Part shown: positions 47,340-59,122 of the stretch, piece by piece
Position numbering within the stretch: the stretch's first letter is position 1
Layout: each line of letters begins with the position of its first letter
Source: Owenia fusiformis
Lineage: Eukaryota; Annelida; Polychaeta; Sabellida; Oweniidae
DNA length: 64,000 bases
Reading direction: 5' to 3'
Assembly: GCA_903813345.2 (NCBI GenBank)
Contig: CAIIXF020000011.1
Coordinates: 20,071,754 to 20,135,753, forward strand
Made by a program: the position numbers and the translations under genes
Notes under the pieces: generated by a model
Told to the model about the DNA's origin: nothing
Database searches by the model: none
What the model saw: only the letters and a program-made list of their open reading frames with translations

Positions 47340-48028
47340 AATTTTAAATCAAGTTGACCAATAAATTACGTGAATTTTTACGTGATTTTGAAGTTCACCC
47401 CTTTTCCCAGGATTGTTTTTAGGGATTATCATGTGGTAAAAGATGATTTGTCCAGGGGATGAGTCGTCTAGTATAGGAGTTGTCTATGAATTAAGTTGTC
47501 CGATTTTACCTGTAAACTACTGAACCGCTAGCCTATGTCTTAACCCATTTAATTACAGATTGGGGACATTTTTAGAAAAAATATTGAAAAAAATTCTGTA
47601 TGAAGGGAAATATGTAAAACTATTCAAACATCAAGAAATATTTTGATTTGCTATGCTTTTGGAAATGGAAAGTGGAAATAAGGACGCAAAGTTCAAAAAC
47701 AAATCATCGCAACTACGACTTTGAAATAGCCGCCATAAAATCCATCCAATCAACGCTCATGTAACGATAACCTTTGGTAAAACTATTGACCAATGAAATG
47801 AGAGCTTATAAAGATTTTTGGCATGTAATTGAAAATCTGAATATTTGTAAATTATCTCACAGAGAGCTTGAATAACATTGTAAATACCAGGATTCAAAAG
47901 GAACATATCAAATAGAAGATACAAATGTGTATGACTATTAAATTGAAAGACATTACAGGGAAAACGTTGAGCAAATAAGGTAAATATACATCATATTTGC
48001 ACAGTTGTACATTTTTTTCAAAGTCTTT
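47340..48028. other. No gene seen
   Basis: Intergenic AT-rich sequence between two inverted-repeat elements. No supportable feature was found. Confidence 0.45.
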
Positions 48029-50608
48029 GACTACAGTCGGTTTCATGGTAAAAATAGCAAGAACTTAACTTCGACATATAAGTGTTACCTGGTGAATGGG
48101 ACCCTCACGTGCCTTCCCAATGGTAGTAAACGAACCCTAGTGTAACTACATCAGCTTATCTTTCCGTCCGATCAACAATAAGTACAGTTATACAAGAAAT
48201 GTAAACGAAGTGAAAATATTCCCCAAAATTTTCCGAAAGGCATTCATTTCCGGAAGTTATGATACGTTATGGTGTCACTACGGTAAATTAATGAAAAAAT
48301 CACAAAATTCAAGTTCTGGTGTGAGGTTCCATATCCATCCGCCAAAAGGTATGACTATATAGTCCATTTAAAAATGTGTGGTTTTGTTCTAAATAACGCC
48401 ATAGTTGGCTTCTTGGGTACCTAGTATGCCACTATTTGGTATCAAAATAAAGAGGATGAGTTCTACTTTCATTTGAATTACGAAAATAGCGATGTAGGTC
48501 AAAATAGTTCCGGCGCGAGCATGTTTACTACGCGTATGCCCGTCATCTCAGAATTGAGGAAATGGTAGCAAACGCGAGTTACAATAAATGGACGCTGATA
48601 TCTCAAAAAGTAACCTGACTCCCTATAATTTAATGTATATCAATCGAAGTCCTATATGAACAGGTACATTTTGGTATATAACACCATGGGGGGTAAGCGT
48701 TTTATAGCTGATCACGAACGCCATTTGTGCAAAGTATTGTTCTGAATTTTCGAATTTGGTGCTGGATTACGGTACTCACACCTCTGGGGTACATATCGCC
48801 ATTTTGAATGAATTAGCCCATACAATGACTATATTTCTGCAATCCCCTATACATAACCTTCATCTTGACACTATATTAATGATGCCCCAGACAAGATAAG
48901 AAACTCAATCAAAATTTTCGCAGATGACACCAAACTCTATGGGGAATGTGTCAGTGCCGAACAGCGAGAGAGCCTTCACCAAGATATTGACACTCTAGTT
49001 AACTGGTCAAATGATTGGCAATTAAAGTTCAATCAAAAAAAAGTGTAAAGTTTTACACTAAGTTGGTAAAAACGTAAACCAACAATACAACCTAGATGGT
49101 ACCATGATAGAGTCAGTGACAGAACAGAAAGACCTAGGATTCACCATAGACAAAGAACTAAAATTCAAACAACACATCAGTCAAACTGCAAAAAAAGCAA
49201 ATAGTAAATTAGGAATTATCAAGAGAAGTTTTAGTCACACCAAGGAGATCATAGTGCCACTCTACAAATCTATGATTAGACCTATATTACACTATGGCAA
49301 CATTATATGGCACCCAAGACTCTTAGAAGAGGAGTGAAAATAGAACAGATACAGAGAAGAGCTACCAAATAATACCAGATTTGAAGAGTAAGCCATATCA
49401 AACGAGGCTTAAAGAGCTAAAGCTCCATTCCCTCTACTACAGACGTAGACGAGGAGACAGGTTTATAAAATTATTAATGGAATTTACACTAAAGAGCATA
49501 GCTCATTTTTTACCAAGGCCACCACAACCACTAGAGGGCACTCCCTGAAAATGTACAAACACCACTGTAACACCACCCTTCGACAGGACACCTTTAGCAA
49601 CTGAATTATAGAAGACTGGAACAGCCACTCAGAGAAGGTAGTGACCGCCCATAGTGTAGATCAGTTTAAAGGGAGACTAGACAAACTTTGGCTAAATTAT
49701 CACTATGATATAGTTTAATATCTATTGCATACATTTAAATTAAGATCTGAGCAACTACAGGACTTTTCAAGACCAATCAGCTCAGAATTTGATGATAATG
49801 ATGATGTGTCTCGTGGTGAAGAAAAGCTATCAAACATTGTCTAAAGAGCAGATTTATCTCCGTAATTCAACTTTTAGCATGGCGACCTTGACCTTGAAAA
49901 ATATAGCCATTTTGGCGATAATAGGTGATTCAAAAGTAAAAATTATTGCCTTTTCGTAGTTTTACTTTGACCAAGCCTAGAAAAAAATTGAAGTGGTAAA
50001 CCTACCCCCATTTTTTAACATTTTTGTTGTCTAGAAGTGTTCCAGATGATATCAAAGTTTAAGAAAATTTGTATATCTAGAAATATTTTCGAAATTAGTG
50101 CCATTATGGTTGGTTTGGGTGCTTTTTTGACCTCATTTTTAGCCCATTTCTATGGTTGCCATGGCAACTATTAGGCTTGGGTAACTATGTCAACTTGATT
50201 TTTCAAGGACATCTGCCTGATAGTAGTTGGGCCAAGTTTCATGGGAAACGGGCCTTATTTGATATGCTGGCAGTGAGGTTGATTGTGGCAAGTAGTAAAA
50301 CGACAAAACAATGGTGGAGTCATACCCGATGCTTGGATGTTCACATTTCACGCATGTTCGGTAATATAACGTATCATAACTTACGGAGATGACATGCCTT
50401 TAGGAAATCTTTTTGGAATATTTTCACTTCGTTTACATTTCTTGTAAAACTGTACTTATTGTTGATCGGACGGAAAGATAAGCTGATGTAGTTACACTAG
50501 GGTTCGTTAGCTACCATTGGGAAGGCACGTGAGGGTCCCATTCATCAGGTAACACTTATATGTCGAAGTTAAGTTCTTGCTATTTTTACCATGAAACCGA
50601 CTGTAGAC
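48029..50608. mobile_element. Inverted-repeat element A, arms about 250 bp
   Basis: About 48039-48285 is the reverse complement of about 50355-50598 (for example ACATATAAGTGTTACCTG near the outer end and AAGTTATGATACGTTAT near the inner end). The outer edges are GACTACAGTC at 48029 and GACTGTAGAC at 50599. It contains the LINE fragment at 48865-49720. It abuts element B directly. Confidence 0.8.
48865..49720 (+). pseudogene. 5'-truncated CR1/Jockey-like LINE reverse transcriptase
   Basis: The copy begins inside the polymerase at FADDTKLY (about 48930), the catalytic box. It continues through LVNWSNDWQLKFN, KDLGFTIDKELKFKQHI, PLYKSMIRPILHYGNIIWHP and a C-terminal block with RGHSLKMYKHHC, IEDWNSH and LDKLW. 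Stops and shifts near 49048, 49336 and 49400 break it. Motif order matches the CR1/Jockey group. It ends near 49720 within element A. Confidence 0.85.
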
Positions 50609-50611
50609 TAT

Positions 50612-53519
50612 GAATCAGTTCATATGGTTAAATTAACGAAAGAATGTGATGTAACCACGTGTCTACTTACCAACTTGTTCTATGTCATCCATCGGACTAG
50701 GTTACATTGTGGAACGCAGCCAAACAGAACACTGAAGGCAACAGGCCAGGTGTTAATGTATGCCCTGATACTTTACTGTTGCTATAAACTACCAGATAAC
50801 CCCAGAGGAGAGTGAAAAACGAGAAAAAGTTGAAATAGAAAGAGCACAGGAAAAAGACTGCATACAAACCGGAAGAATCGAGGAACAGATACTTTCACAA
50901 GCGGTTTAAGTCCACGTCAAACTTAAGTCATTATAAGTCCCTTAAAGCCGCTGTCCAGAAGAAAACAAGAGCAGCCTACTGGACCTACATCGAGAATGTT
51001 ATCTCTGAGCCATCACCTGAATCAACAACTCCAGGGGCTCGAATGACTAAACCTAAGAGGCTATTCTCGTACATCAAAAGTCTGAGGAAAACAGCTGACT
51101 CTGTGGCTCCTTTAAAAAAGGATGGCGTATTGACTTGCGATAACATCGGCAAGGACAATATACTCAATGAACAGTTTCAGTCTGTTTTCTCAAAGGACCC
51201 TAACACCCCCTTGCCAGACAAAGGACATAGCCCTCACCCAACCATGCCGGACATCAACATCACCCAAGAAGGAGTCCGGAAGATGCTTGAAGGCCTGAAC
51301 CCCAACAAGGCTAGTGGCCCAGACTCAATACCATCTCGAGTCTTGAAGGAGCTGGCATCTGACATCGCCATGCCGCTCACACTAATCTTCCAGCAGTCAC
51401 TAGATCAAGGCAAAATACCAGCTGACTGGAAGAAAGCCAAAATATGCCCCGTCTACAAGACCAGTGTCCCTTACCTGCATATGTTGCAAGCTTGCTGAAC
51501 ATCTTCTAGTTAGCAACATGATGCAGTTTCTTGAGACCAATGGGATCCTTTATGACTTGCAACATGGTTTCAGGAGTAAGAGGTCATGTGAAACACAACT
51601 TAATTGTCACCTTTTTCCATGCCCTTGTACTGGCGAATGACACTAATCACCAGACTGATGTCATAGTGATGGACTTTGCAAAGGCATTTGACAAGGTATC
51701 ACATCGCCACCTGCTTTACAAACTCCAATACTACGGTATCAGAGATCAGGCCAACTGCTGGATCAAAGACTTCCTGCAAGCAAGAACCGAAAGAGTTAGT
51801 GTAGATGGAGTGACATCGGATGAGGCAGCTGTAACATCAGGAGTCCCCCAGGGGACTGTCCTCGGTCCGATTCTCTTCCTCATTTACATTAACGACTTAC
51901 CTGATGTCCTGCAACATAGTACCTTGAGGCTTTTTGCAGATGACAGCATCATTTACAGACAAGTTGATTCACCACTCGATGCAGCATTACTACAAGAAGA
52001 CCTTAATGCTGCAGTAGCCTGGGAAAATCAATAGCTGATGCAATTCCACCCAGGAAAGTGTACTGTGCTGTCGGCAACTGGAAGATGGACACCTGCTGTC
52101 TCCATCTACAACATGCAGGGACATGCCCTTAAACAGGTACCGTCAGCAGAATATCTAGGTGTTACAGTGCAGGCAGACCTTAAGTGGAACCAGCATATTG
52201 CTAAATCCATAACCAAGAGTAATCAGCTCCTTGGCATGCTGAGACGTCATTTATAGAAAGCTCCTCAACATACTAAGCAGACTGCATATTTCACCCTGAT
52301 TAGACCAAGACTTGAATATGCAGGCTGTGTCTGGGACCCTTACACATCAACCCAAAAACAAGCTCTGGAGATGACCCAGCAAAGAGCAGCACGGTATGTC
52401 ATGAATGACTTCAACCATGTTAGCTCTGTCGGTGTTATGCTGTCCAAGCTATAATGGGAGTCTCTGGAGCAGAGAAGACAACAACGGCTCACCATGCTCT
52501 ATAAAATCAACAATAGCCTAGTTGGAATTCCCAAGGACCAATATCTTGAACCCCCCTCCCACAATAGACCCAGACGATTACAAGTAACTAACAGCCAAGC
52601 CTTTGTCCGCCACAGATACAACAAAGATGTCACTTTGCAGTCTTTCTTCCAAAATACAATCAGGGAATGGAACTCACTTCCAGAATCAATAGTGACAGCG
52701 GGAACATTAGAAGGCTGGGTTCTTACTACCAAAACCCCATTCCTTAACTCTTACTGTTGTGTAACTGTTTTTAAACCGATTTTAACTTTACCTTTTACTT
52801 TAACACTGTTTTTATCTTTTACTATGCATACTAACCCGCGATGAAGTAATCAGTAAATGATTGAATCAGCATATCGATCTTGATCTTAGCCAAATTTTGG
52901 GAAATTTAGATCGTCCATTTTGCAAACTCACATGACTGACCCGTGACACGTGTCTGATCACGTGACTAGTTACTGTATTGATCATGTGACTTAATGACGT
53001 GTCATCCAACCATGTCTTCAAGGAAAACGGAAGTAAATATTTTGGAAAATGTTTTCCGAGCATTTGCTACTGATTATAGAAGGCCCAATTAGGCAACGAA
53101 TGAAACTGCTATAAATTGTATTTCGTGCCTAACAGGCGCAGTACGCAATGAAAGAAACTGCAAAATTGTATTTTTAGTCTGCTTATTGATCTGTTGATTC
53201 ATAAAGACCTGAAATGATGCATTCAAATAAGACCACCTCCTAAATGAAAACACTACACATTAGGTGGTGAAAAACAACGAATTAAAGTTGAAAGATCGCA
53301 ACGTTCGCAACTTTGTTCAATTCCGGAAATCTCCAAGGGGCTGCAAATGGGAAATTATTTAGATTTAGATTTTATAACCTCAGAATACTGCCTTCAGTGT
53401 CGTGTTTGGCTGAGTTCCACAATGTAACCTAGTCCGATGGATGACATAGAACAAGCTGGTAAGTAGACACGTGGTTACATCACATTCTTTCGTTATTTTA
53501 ACCATATGAACTGGTTCAC
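50612..53519. mobile_element. Inverted-repeat element B, arms about 140 bp
   Basis: About 50612-50752 pairs with 53378-53519 (for example CAGTTCATATGGTTAAA, GTAACCACGTGTCTACTTAC and GCCAAACA..ACACTGAAGG). A GACTGTAGTC word just outside, at 53534, mirrors GACTACAGTC at 48029, so A and B may form one compound unit. The interior is a decayed LINE. Confidence 0.75.
50800..52850 (+). pseudogene. CR1/Jockey-like LINE with near-complete reverse transcriptase
   Basis: From about 50880 the linker reads AYWTYIENVI then KRLFSYIKSLRK. The polymerase follows with NPNKASGPDSIPSRVLKEL (about 51298), IPADWKKAKICPVYK, a frameshift at about 51470-51530, LQHGFRSKRSCETQL, IVMDFAKAFDKVSH (about 51664), SGVPQGTVLGPILFLIYIND (about 51838) and LFADDSIIY (about 51930). 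The thumb and C-terminal parts extend to about 52735. Stops at 52032, 52254 and 52452 and the frameshift inactivate it. It is better preserved than the copies at 7.4 and 48.9 kb. No endonuclease domain is visible upstream. Confidence 0.9.
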
Positions 53520-53558
53520 AGAATAAAAAAAATGACTGTAGTCTAGATCTAATAGGGT

Positions 53559-53791
53559 AAGAGGGGGAGAAACCCCAGAGTTCAAAGATGACATACGCTT
53601 ATAATGTAAATCTATATTGAGATGACATCGTCACTGATTGGTTTAGCGAGTCGATCGTTGATTGGTTTAAAACTAGGTCAATTTGAAAACTTTGAAAACC
53701 AAGATGGAGGGGAATCAAATATACGTAAAGAAGGTGCGCGAAGGAGGAAATCGTATGTCATCAATTGAATCATGGGGTTTTTCCTCCTCTT
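53559..53791. mobile_element. 233-bp MITE with 9-bp target duplication
   Basis: Starts AAGAGGGGGAGAAACCCC and ends with the inverted form GGGGTTTTTCCTCCTCTT; the arms continue through GATGACATACG / CGTATGTCATC. TAATAGGGT is repeated exactly at 53550-53558 and 53792-53800. It carries no coding frame. The duplication length again fits Mutator-like mobilisation. Confidence 0.9.
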
Positions 53792-53800
53792 TAATAGGGT

Positions 53801-54465
53801 CAAGATTGCAGTAAAAAATCCCATTGACGACCATTATACGGTGACCACACCGTTTTTGAGATAACTGAATCTGGAGAGAGCTACCACTGTAAAGCTACCT
53901 GTTTCAGAAAATTATTCTGCTCTACATAGTCTCAAAAATCACTCTGCCATCTCTAAAAATTCTGTTTCTAACCAAACTTGTAAATGTTTCCTAATAGATT
54001 AGTTATCGAGAATAGACCTTGATTCATTTATCAAACACTTGATGGCGCTGCGACGGGACAGAAAAGGAGAAAAAGCTTTTTTATACAGAAAACCAAATAA
54101 CCAACGGTAACCGCTAGTATCCCTACTCTGGACTATATTCAAAGATGAAAGAAAGTGAAGTCTTCTTTTACTAGGCTAGATCTAAAGCACAAGCTTATTT
54201 TTCAAGTTTTCGGTCGTCTATTACTCTCCTTACTTTTTCCCATTGGCTGTGGGAAGTTCTACCAAAAGCTGATCATATACTGTACTAGATATTGAAAATA
54301 AAATTACATTCCATATCTTCATGGCTGTTATCTGATTGGTCAAGTCGCGAAAATAAGGCTTATCGCATTTACACTTTTAGATCTATACTAATGTTCTGAG
54401 ATTGAGGACACCCAGAGAACCCCACAGAGGACTTAATACAACTTCTTGTGCAAGTTGTGGTTTAT
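53801..54465. other. No gene seen
   Basis: Intergenic sequence between the 233-bp MITE and the large nested foldback. No supportable feature. Confidence 0.45.
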
Positions 54466-54610
54466 TGTGAGGTTATTCTGTCTCTTTCAAAGTCTGACTG
54501 ATCTCATTAAACAGCCTTTGCTCCCCCCTTATTAGCTGCTAGAGGATCGTTACAGCTTGAACTGAAATCAGCTGATTATTTTTATATCTCCAAATGTTCT
54601 CTACGTAACT

Positions 54611-54825
54611 CAGGCCCGTAGCCAGGATTTGCCAAGGGGGGTTCAGTTTTAAAAAATTTCCAGGGGGGTTCACATTTGACAATTTTGGTCCAAATATGGC
54701 TAAAATCACTTGAGAAATGCTCAAAATGGTGAAAAACTGCATGATTTTGAAAGAATTTTTGGCCAGGGTGGGGGGTTTGCCCGAACTCTTCGAACCCCCC
54801 CCCCGACCCTCTGGCTACGGGCCTG
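54611..54825. mobile_element. 215-bp MITE with CAGGCCCGTAGCCAG termini
   Basis: Perfect 15-bp inverted termini CAGGCCCGTAGCCAG and CTGGCTACGGGCCTG are flanked by TAACT at 54606-54610 and 54826-54830. The opposite arm of the host foldback, near 55110-55140, shows the uninterrupted site, which confirms the 5-bp duplication. The interior is rich in G and C runs. Confidence 0.9.
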
Positions 54826-56401
54826 TAACTGTCCTTGGTTTGCGAAAGTTTGTAAGTTATCAGCTGCTTTTGTCGATCTGGACTTGTCTTTATCGCTGAG
54901 TGGATATTTTCTACCAAGAAATCGAAATGGTGGATTTGAAAGAAATTTAAAGGAAGCAGTGTTCAAAATCCGAATGTTTTCTGAATGAACTTTAGAAATT
55001 GCTGAACTTCATTAGGAAATCACCTTACGCTAACTTAGCGAATTCCGTAAAAACTAACATTTTGATTTGACAAGTCCTGATCGACACAGAAGCAGCTGAT
55101 AACTTACAGTCTTTCGCAATCAGAACACTGTTATGTAGAGAACATTTGCACTGGGGAGTATCGTGATGCAACAACACCGTGTTGTTGCATCAAGATGGCC
55201 AGACTTCCGGTGATAGATTTTCGTACGATATTTTGTTTCCCCAATTAAACCCATTTCTAGGACGAGTTGCTCAATAACCATACACGTGCAGTTAGCGCAC
55301 GGTCTATATTTAAAGAAACTGTCATTAGTATACATGTACCATCACCAAGAAGCAATAAGTTCACGGTTTTAGTTCCTCACTATTGATGCAACAACACCAA
55401 ACCGAAGATGCAACAACACTCCTCTAGATTTGAGCAATGATGCAGCAACACCAATTAATAGTGTACTTTCAGAAGACCATAAATCTCGAGAGGAACAGAT
55501 TTTTAAATGCTACTATTGCAACACCGTTACCCATTACCCATATTTGCGTTCTTCTCAAGGCATTCAAGATCCTCTATATGTATTTTCAAAAATTTATACT
55601 TTTAAATATTTTAATGTACTGGACGTTGTTCTATAACATAGTTCAATCGCCTTTAACATGGCAAGCTTTAGTTTATTTTCATAAACCACTGTTCCATAGA
55701 TTGATGACCCTGACTCCAGTTAGTATCATTCAAAATGGTGGACAAACATCTTTCGTTCTCGGTAAACATGATGAGCTATTGGAAATTATCTGTCACCCAT
55801 CTGTGGAACAGTGATAAACTAGTAGATGTACGTTACCACTGTTTATCAAATTATAATTAAAACAGTTTAACTGTGACATTCGTGAGCTTATGTTGATGGG
55901 ATGATTGCTTCATCTATGATATAATATGATATGATTCTTTATTTCCTCCAATTTGGAGAGCCAACGTGTAAAAACGTCTAATTGACTTTATTAGAGAGGC
56001 CGTTTAGTTACACGTTTAATGGAAATCTTGCACGACGCACGTGTAGAATCATTGCTCTCTTTGGATTCCTTCTCTCCGACAGAGTAAAAAGGTAAACAAA
56101 AGTGATAAGATTAAGGGCCCAAAAAGGTAAATTGATAGGGGTACAGTTATCCCAGATATCCCGGGCCCTCGGGAAATGTCATATTGTCTCTCGGAATAAA
56201 ACCAATATTGAATCCCTCTCAGTAAATAACCTTTATATAATAGCATTGTATAACTGCAATATCATTAAACCAACACTCATCCTATACAACTCTTGAGAAC
56301 GATGTACAACTCCTGGATAGCGTAAACTCCTGAGCAGCGTATACAACTCTTCAACTTGATATATGACATCATACTTTGGGTGGGATAACAAAGGATATAC
56401 A

Positions 56402-57163
56402 ATATACAATTGTCGACCTCTCTTGAGGTCAACTGGCAAAATTGTATACAGATACTGTAATCCTTGAAAGTTCGGAGGTCGAGGTCAACAGAACTCTCAG
56501 GGTTTACTGTTGAGGAATACACTTTGGCCAGTTGACCGAATAGAGAGGTTCTTCTTCGGACAACAATTGTTTGTTAGTCCGAAGAATATAATAATTTGAA
56601 GGATATAATATACAATTGTAGACCTCTCTTAAGGTCAACTGGCAAAATTGTATACCGATACTGTAAACCTTGAAAGTACTGTTGATCAAGACCAGAGGTC
56701 GAGGACACTTTTGCCAGTTGACCGAAAAGAGAGGTTAACAATTGTTCTGTTAGTCCAAATAATATAATAATTGGACGAATATATAATCGAATATCACGTG
56801 AACATATTTGATAAGTAAAGGTATCATATTTTAGCAAAAAATCCCCAAACCGTCGAATACTTGTAATTTTTTACACAACTTATTTTTTCAAAATTAAAAA
56901 AATTTCAACATTAAAAAAACAATTTTTCAAAAATAGGGGTCAACAGTACCTAGTAGTGGTCAACAGTTTACAATTGTTGACCTCCCCAGAGGTCAACCGG
57001 CAAAATTGTATACCGAGACTGTAAACCGAAAAACTACTGTTGACAGAGACCGAAGGTCGAGGTCAACAGTAGTTTCAAGGTTTACATTCGAGGTATATAA
57101 TTTTGACGGTTGATCGAATGGAGAGGTCTACAATTGTTTTGTTAGTCCGAGTAAACTAATAAT
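56402..57163. repeat. Three tandem hairpin units of about 165-200 bp
   Basis: Units at about 56402-56592, 56605-56770 and 56965-57163 each open with CAATTGTNGACCTC, then GAGGTCAACTGGCAAAATTG, and close with CCAGTTGACCGAA (or a variant), GAGAGGT and CAATTGTT. Each unit is therefore self-complementary. All lie inside the CACTGGGG element. Confidence 0.85.
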
Positions 57164-57403
57164 ACACATATAGACGACAATCATGGATTCATTTCACAAC
57201 CTTTTAGAAAATTTGGAGACAGTGCAAGTAGCTTAACTCTGTATTTGGCACATCACAGCGTACTCGTTAGTGAATTAATGTTAATTTTAAGTTTCTATTT
57301 GTATTTTTGCTATACTTGTCGCCTACTAAAGTCATTTTCATCAACGTTTACAAAATGTCCGTCTTCCATGTTTTTTTGTTACGTCATGAAACTTTTTTTC
57401 AGA

Positions 57404-57600
57404 AGTAGCGGTCAACAGTACCAAGTAGCGGTCAACAGTACCTAGTAGCGGTCAACAGTACATAATTTTGACTCATAATCACCCAATCAGAATCGAGTAT
57501 TTCAGTTGAGGTACTAACAATACATTTTGTTGACCGCTCATCAACCAATCAGAATTGAGTATTTCAATTGAGGTACTAACAACACAAAATGACTGATATC
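57404..57600 (+). repeat. 18-bp tandem triplet and 62-bp direct repeat
   Basis: AGTAGCGGTCAACAGTAC occurs three times in a row at 57404-57460. It is followed by two copies, about 61 bp apart, of CCAATCAGAATNGAGTATTT with GAGGTACTAACAA. The word GTCAACAGTA also occurs in and around the hairpin units upstream. Confidence 0.8.
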
Positions 57601-58234
57601 TGTTGTCTTTCCAAAATTATATTAGTTATTTGTAAGCAATTTCCATACGGTAAATCAAGGGCATTTAATTTAGAAAATGTATAATCTCTATTTTTCAGAT
57701 ACAATATCAATGAGATTGCCTCCCGGGGATTCTGTACTTTATTTAGTTTGCCTTGTATATCCTTTTAACTTTGATATAGACAAAGAAACCAAACAAAATA
57801 CGTTTCTTTCATGGACCACTGACCAACGCGTTTTATTCATGTCTCGACACACCTGTAAACAGAACATAAAACAGTTTCTCTTGTTGTTCAATGATATGTT
57901 CAATTATAGGCGTTTTTGCATCAGCACATTGGTGTTGTTGCATCATCGATAAGAAACAGAGTGGTGTTAGTTGCATCAATAGTGAGGAATTAAAACCACG
58001 AATTTATCGCTTCTTGATGATGCTACATGTATACCAATGATAGTTTTTTAAAATATAGATCATGCGCTAACTGCATGTGTATGATTATTGAGCAACTCGT
58101 CCTAGAAATGGGTGTAAATTGGGAAAACAAAACATCGTACGAAAATCTATCACCGGAAGTCTGGCCATCTTGATGCAACAACACGGTGTTGTTGCATCAC
58201 GATACCCCCCAGTGATTTGGAGATATAAATTTAA

Positions 58235-58836
58235 AGGGGTATTCCTTGCCAGACCATCTCTCTCCTAATATGGTAGCTATAACCATATACATACTTTGCA
58301 AGTTTATTAAAAAACAGAAAAATGTTTTGAAATGGTCAATATTGATCACTTAAAAATGTAGTGCTCAATTCCAGTAGGCTGCCATCTTTTAAAATTTCAC
58401 TCAGGAAGTGATGTCATCGACTCTCAACTTTGCATATAACATTATGTAAGGAGCTATTAGAATTACTAAACCAGCTGAATATTTTTTTCAATTTGGTCTA
58501 TGATTAAAATCCTTTTGATGATCTCTTCTTTAGTTCTAAGTTGACAACTCAATGAAAATATTTTTACACAGAAGATAAGGGCTTCTTGTTTAGAAGTGAT
58601 TTTGTACTTCTTTCCTATTCTGTAATAGACAAGGTTATAACAGGTGAGAGTCGATGACATCACTTCCTGAAAGAAATCTGAAAAGATGGCAGCTTACTGG
58701 GAATGAGTACTACATTTTTAAATGATCAATATTGACCATATGAAAACATTTTCCCGTGTTTTGCTAAATATGTAAAGTATATATATGATTGTAGCTACCA
58801 TATCAGGAGAGAAATAGTCTGGCAAGGAATGTTCCT
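58235..58836. mobile_element. 602-bp MITE inserted at TTAA
   Basis: Arms of about 190 bp (58235-58428 and 58644-58836) begin AGGGGTATTCCTTGCCAGAC and pair through GAAGTGATGTCATCGACTC. TTAA flanks both sides (58231-58234 and 58837-58840). The partner arm of the host foldback (near 54570-54580) lacks the insertion. TTAA targeting is the hallmark of piggyBac and Kolobok transposases. Confidence 0.9.
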
Positions 58837-59122
58837 TTAAGCAGTGATTTTAGTTAAAGTCGTAACGATTCTCTATTGGTTAAGAGGGGTGAGCAAAGGC
58901 TGTTCTATCAGATTAGTCAGCCTTTGAAAGAGGTAATTGAATGAATAAAGAAAAGTAGCCTTTAGGACAAGAGGGTAGACAAATTGAATATACTAGTTAT
59001 CCATAAATTGTTAAGAATATCAACAAGTTAATAATCTAGTTTGCATATTATGTGCAAAAGTGAAAGATTTAGACCATGTGTGGAATGATTAATGTTTATC
59101 TGAAAATGAAAATAGTATGCCA

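Larger units (their letters stand above)
55149..58214. mobile_element. 3.07-kb element with 250-bp inverted termini (CACTGGGG)
   Basis: Arms 55149-55400 and 57961-58214 begin CACTGGGG and are flanked by ATTTG (55144-55148 and 58215-58219). The partner arm of the host foldback (near 54592) has a single uninterrupted copy. GATGCAACAACAC or its inverse recurs about nine times near both ends, partly as a 27-bp palindrome, resembling transposase-binding sites. Open frames at 55437-55814 and 57677-57952 are unrecognised. The superfamily is not assigned. Confidence 0.88.
54470..58960. mobile_element. Old foldback element carrying three later insertions
   Basis: With the insertions at 54611-54825, 55149-58214 and 58235-58836 removed, about 54470-54890 pairs continuously with the rest up to about 58960. 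The pairing blocks include CTTTCAAAG, CAGCCTTTGCTC, GATCGTTAC, TATATCTCCAAAT, GTTCTCTACG and TTATCAGCTGCTT. The original element would be about 0.7-0.8 kb with arms of about 200-250 bp around the loop at 54890-55065. Outer ends and target duplication are not resolved. Confidence 0.85.
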
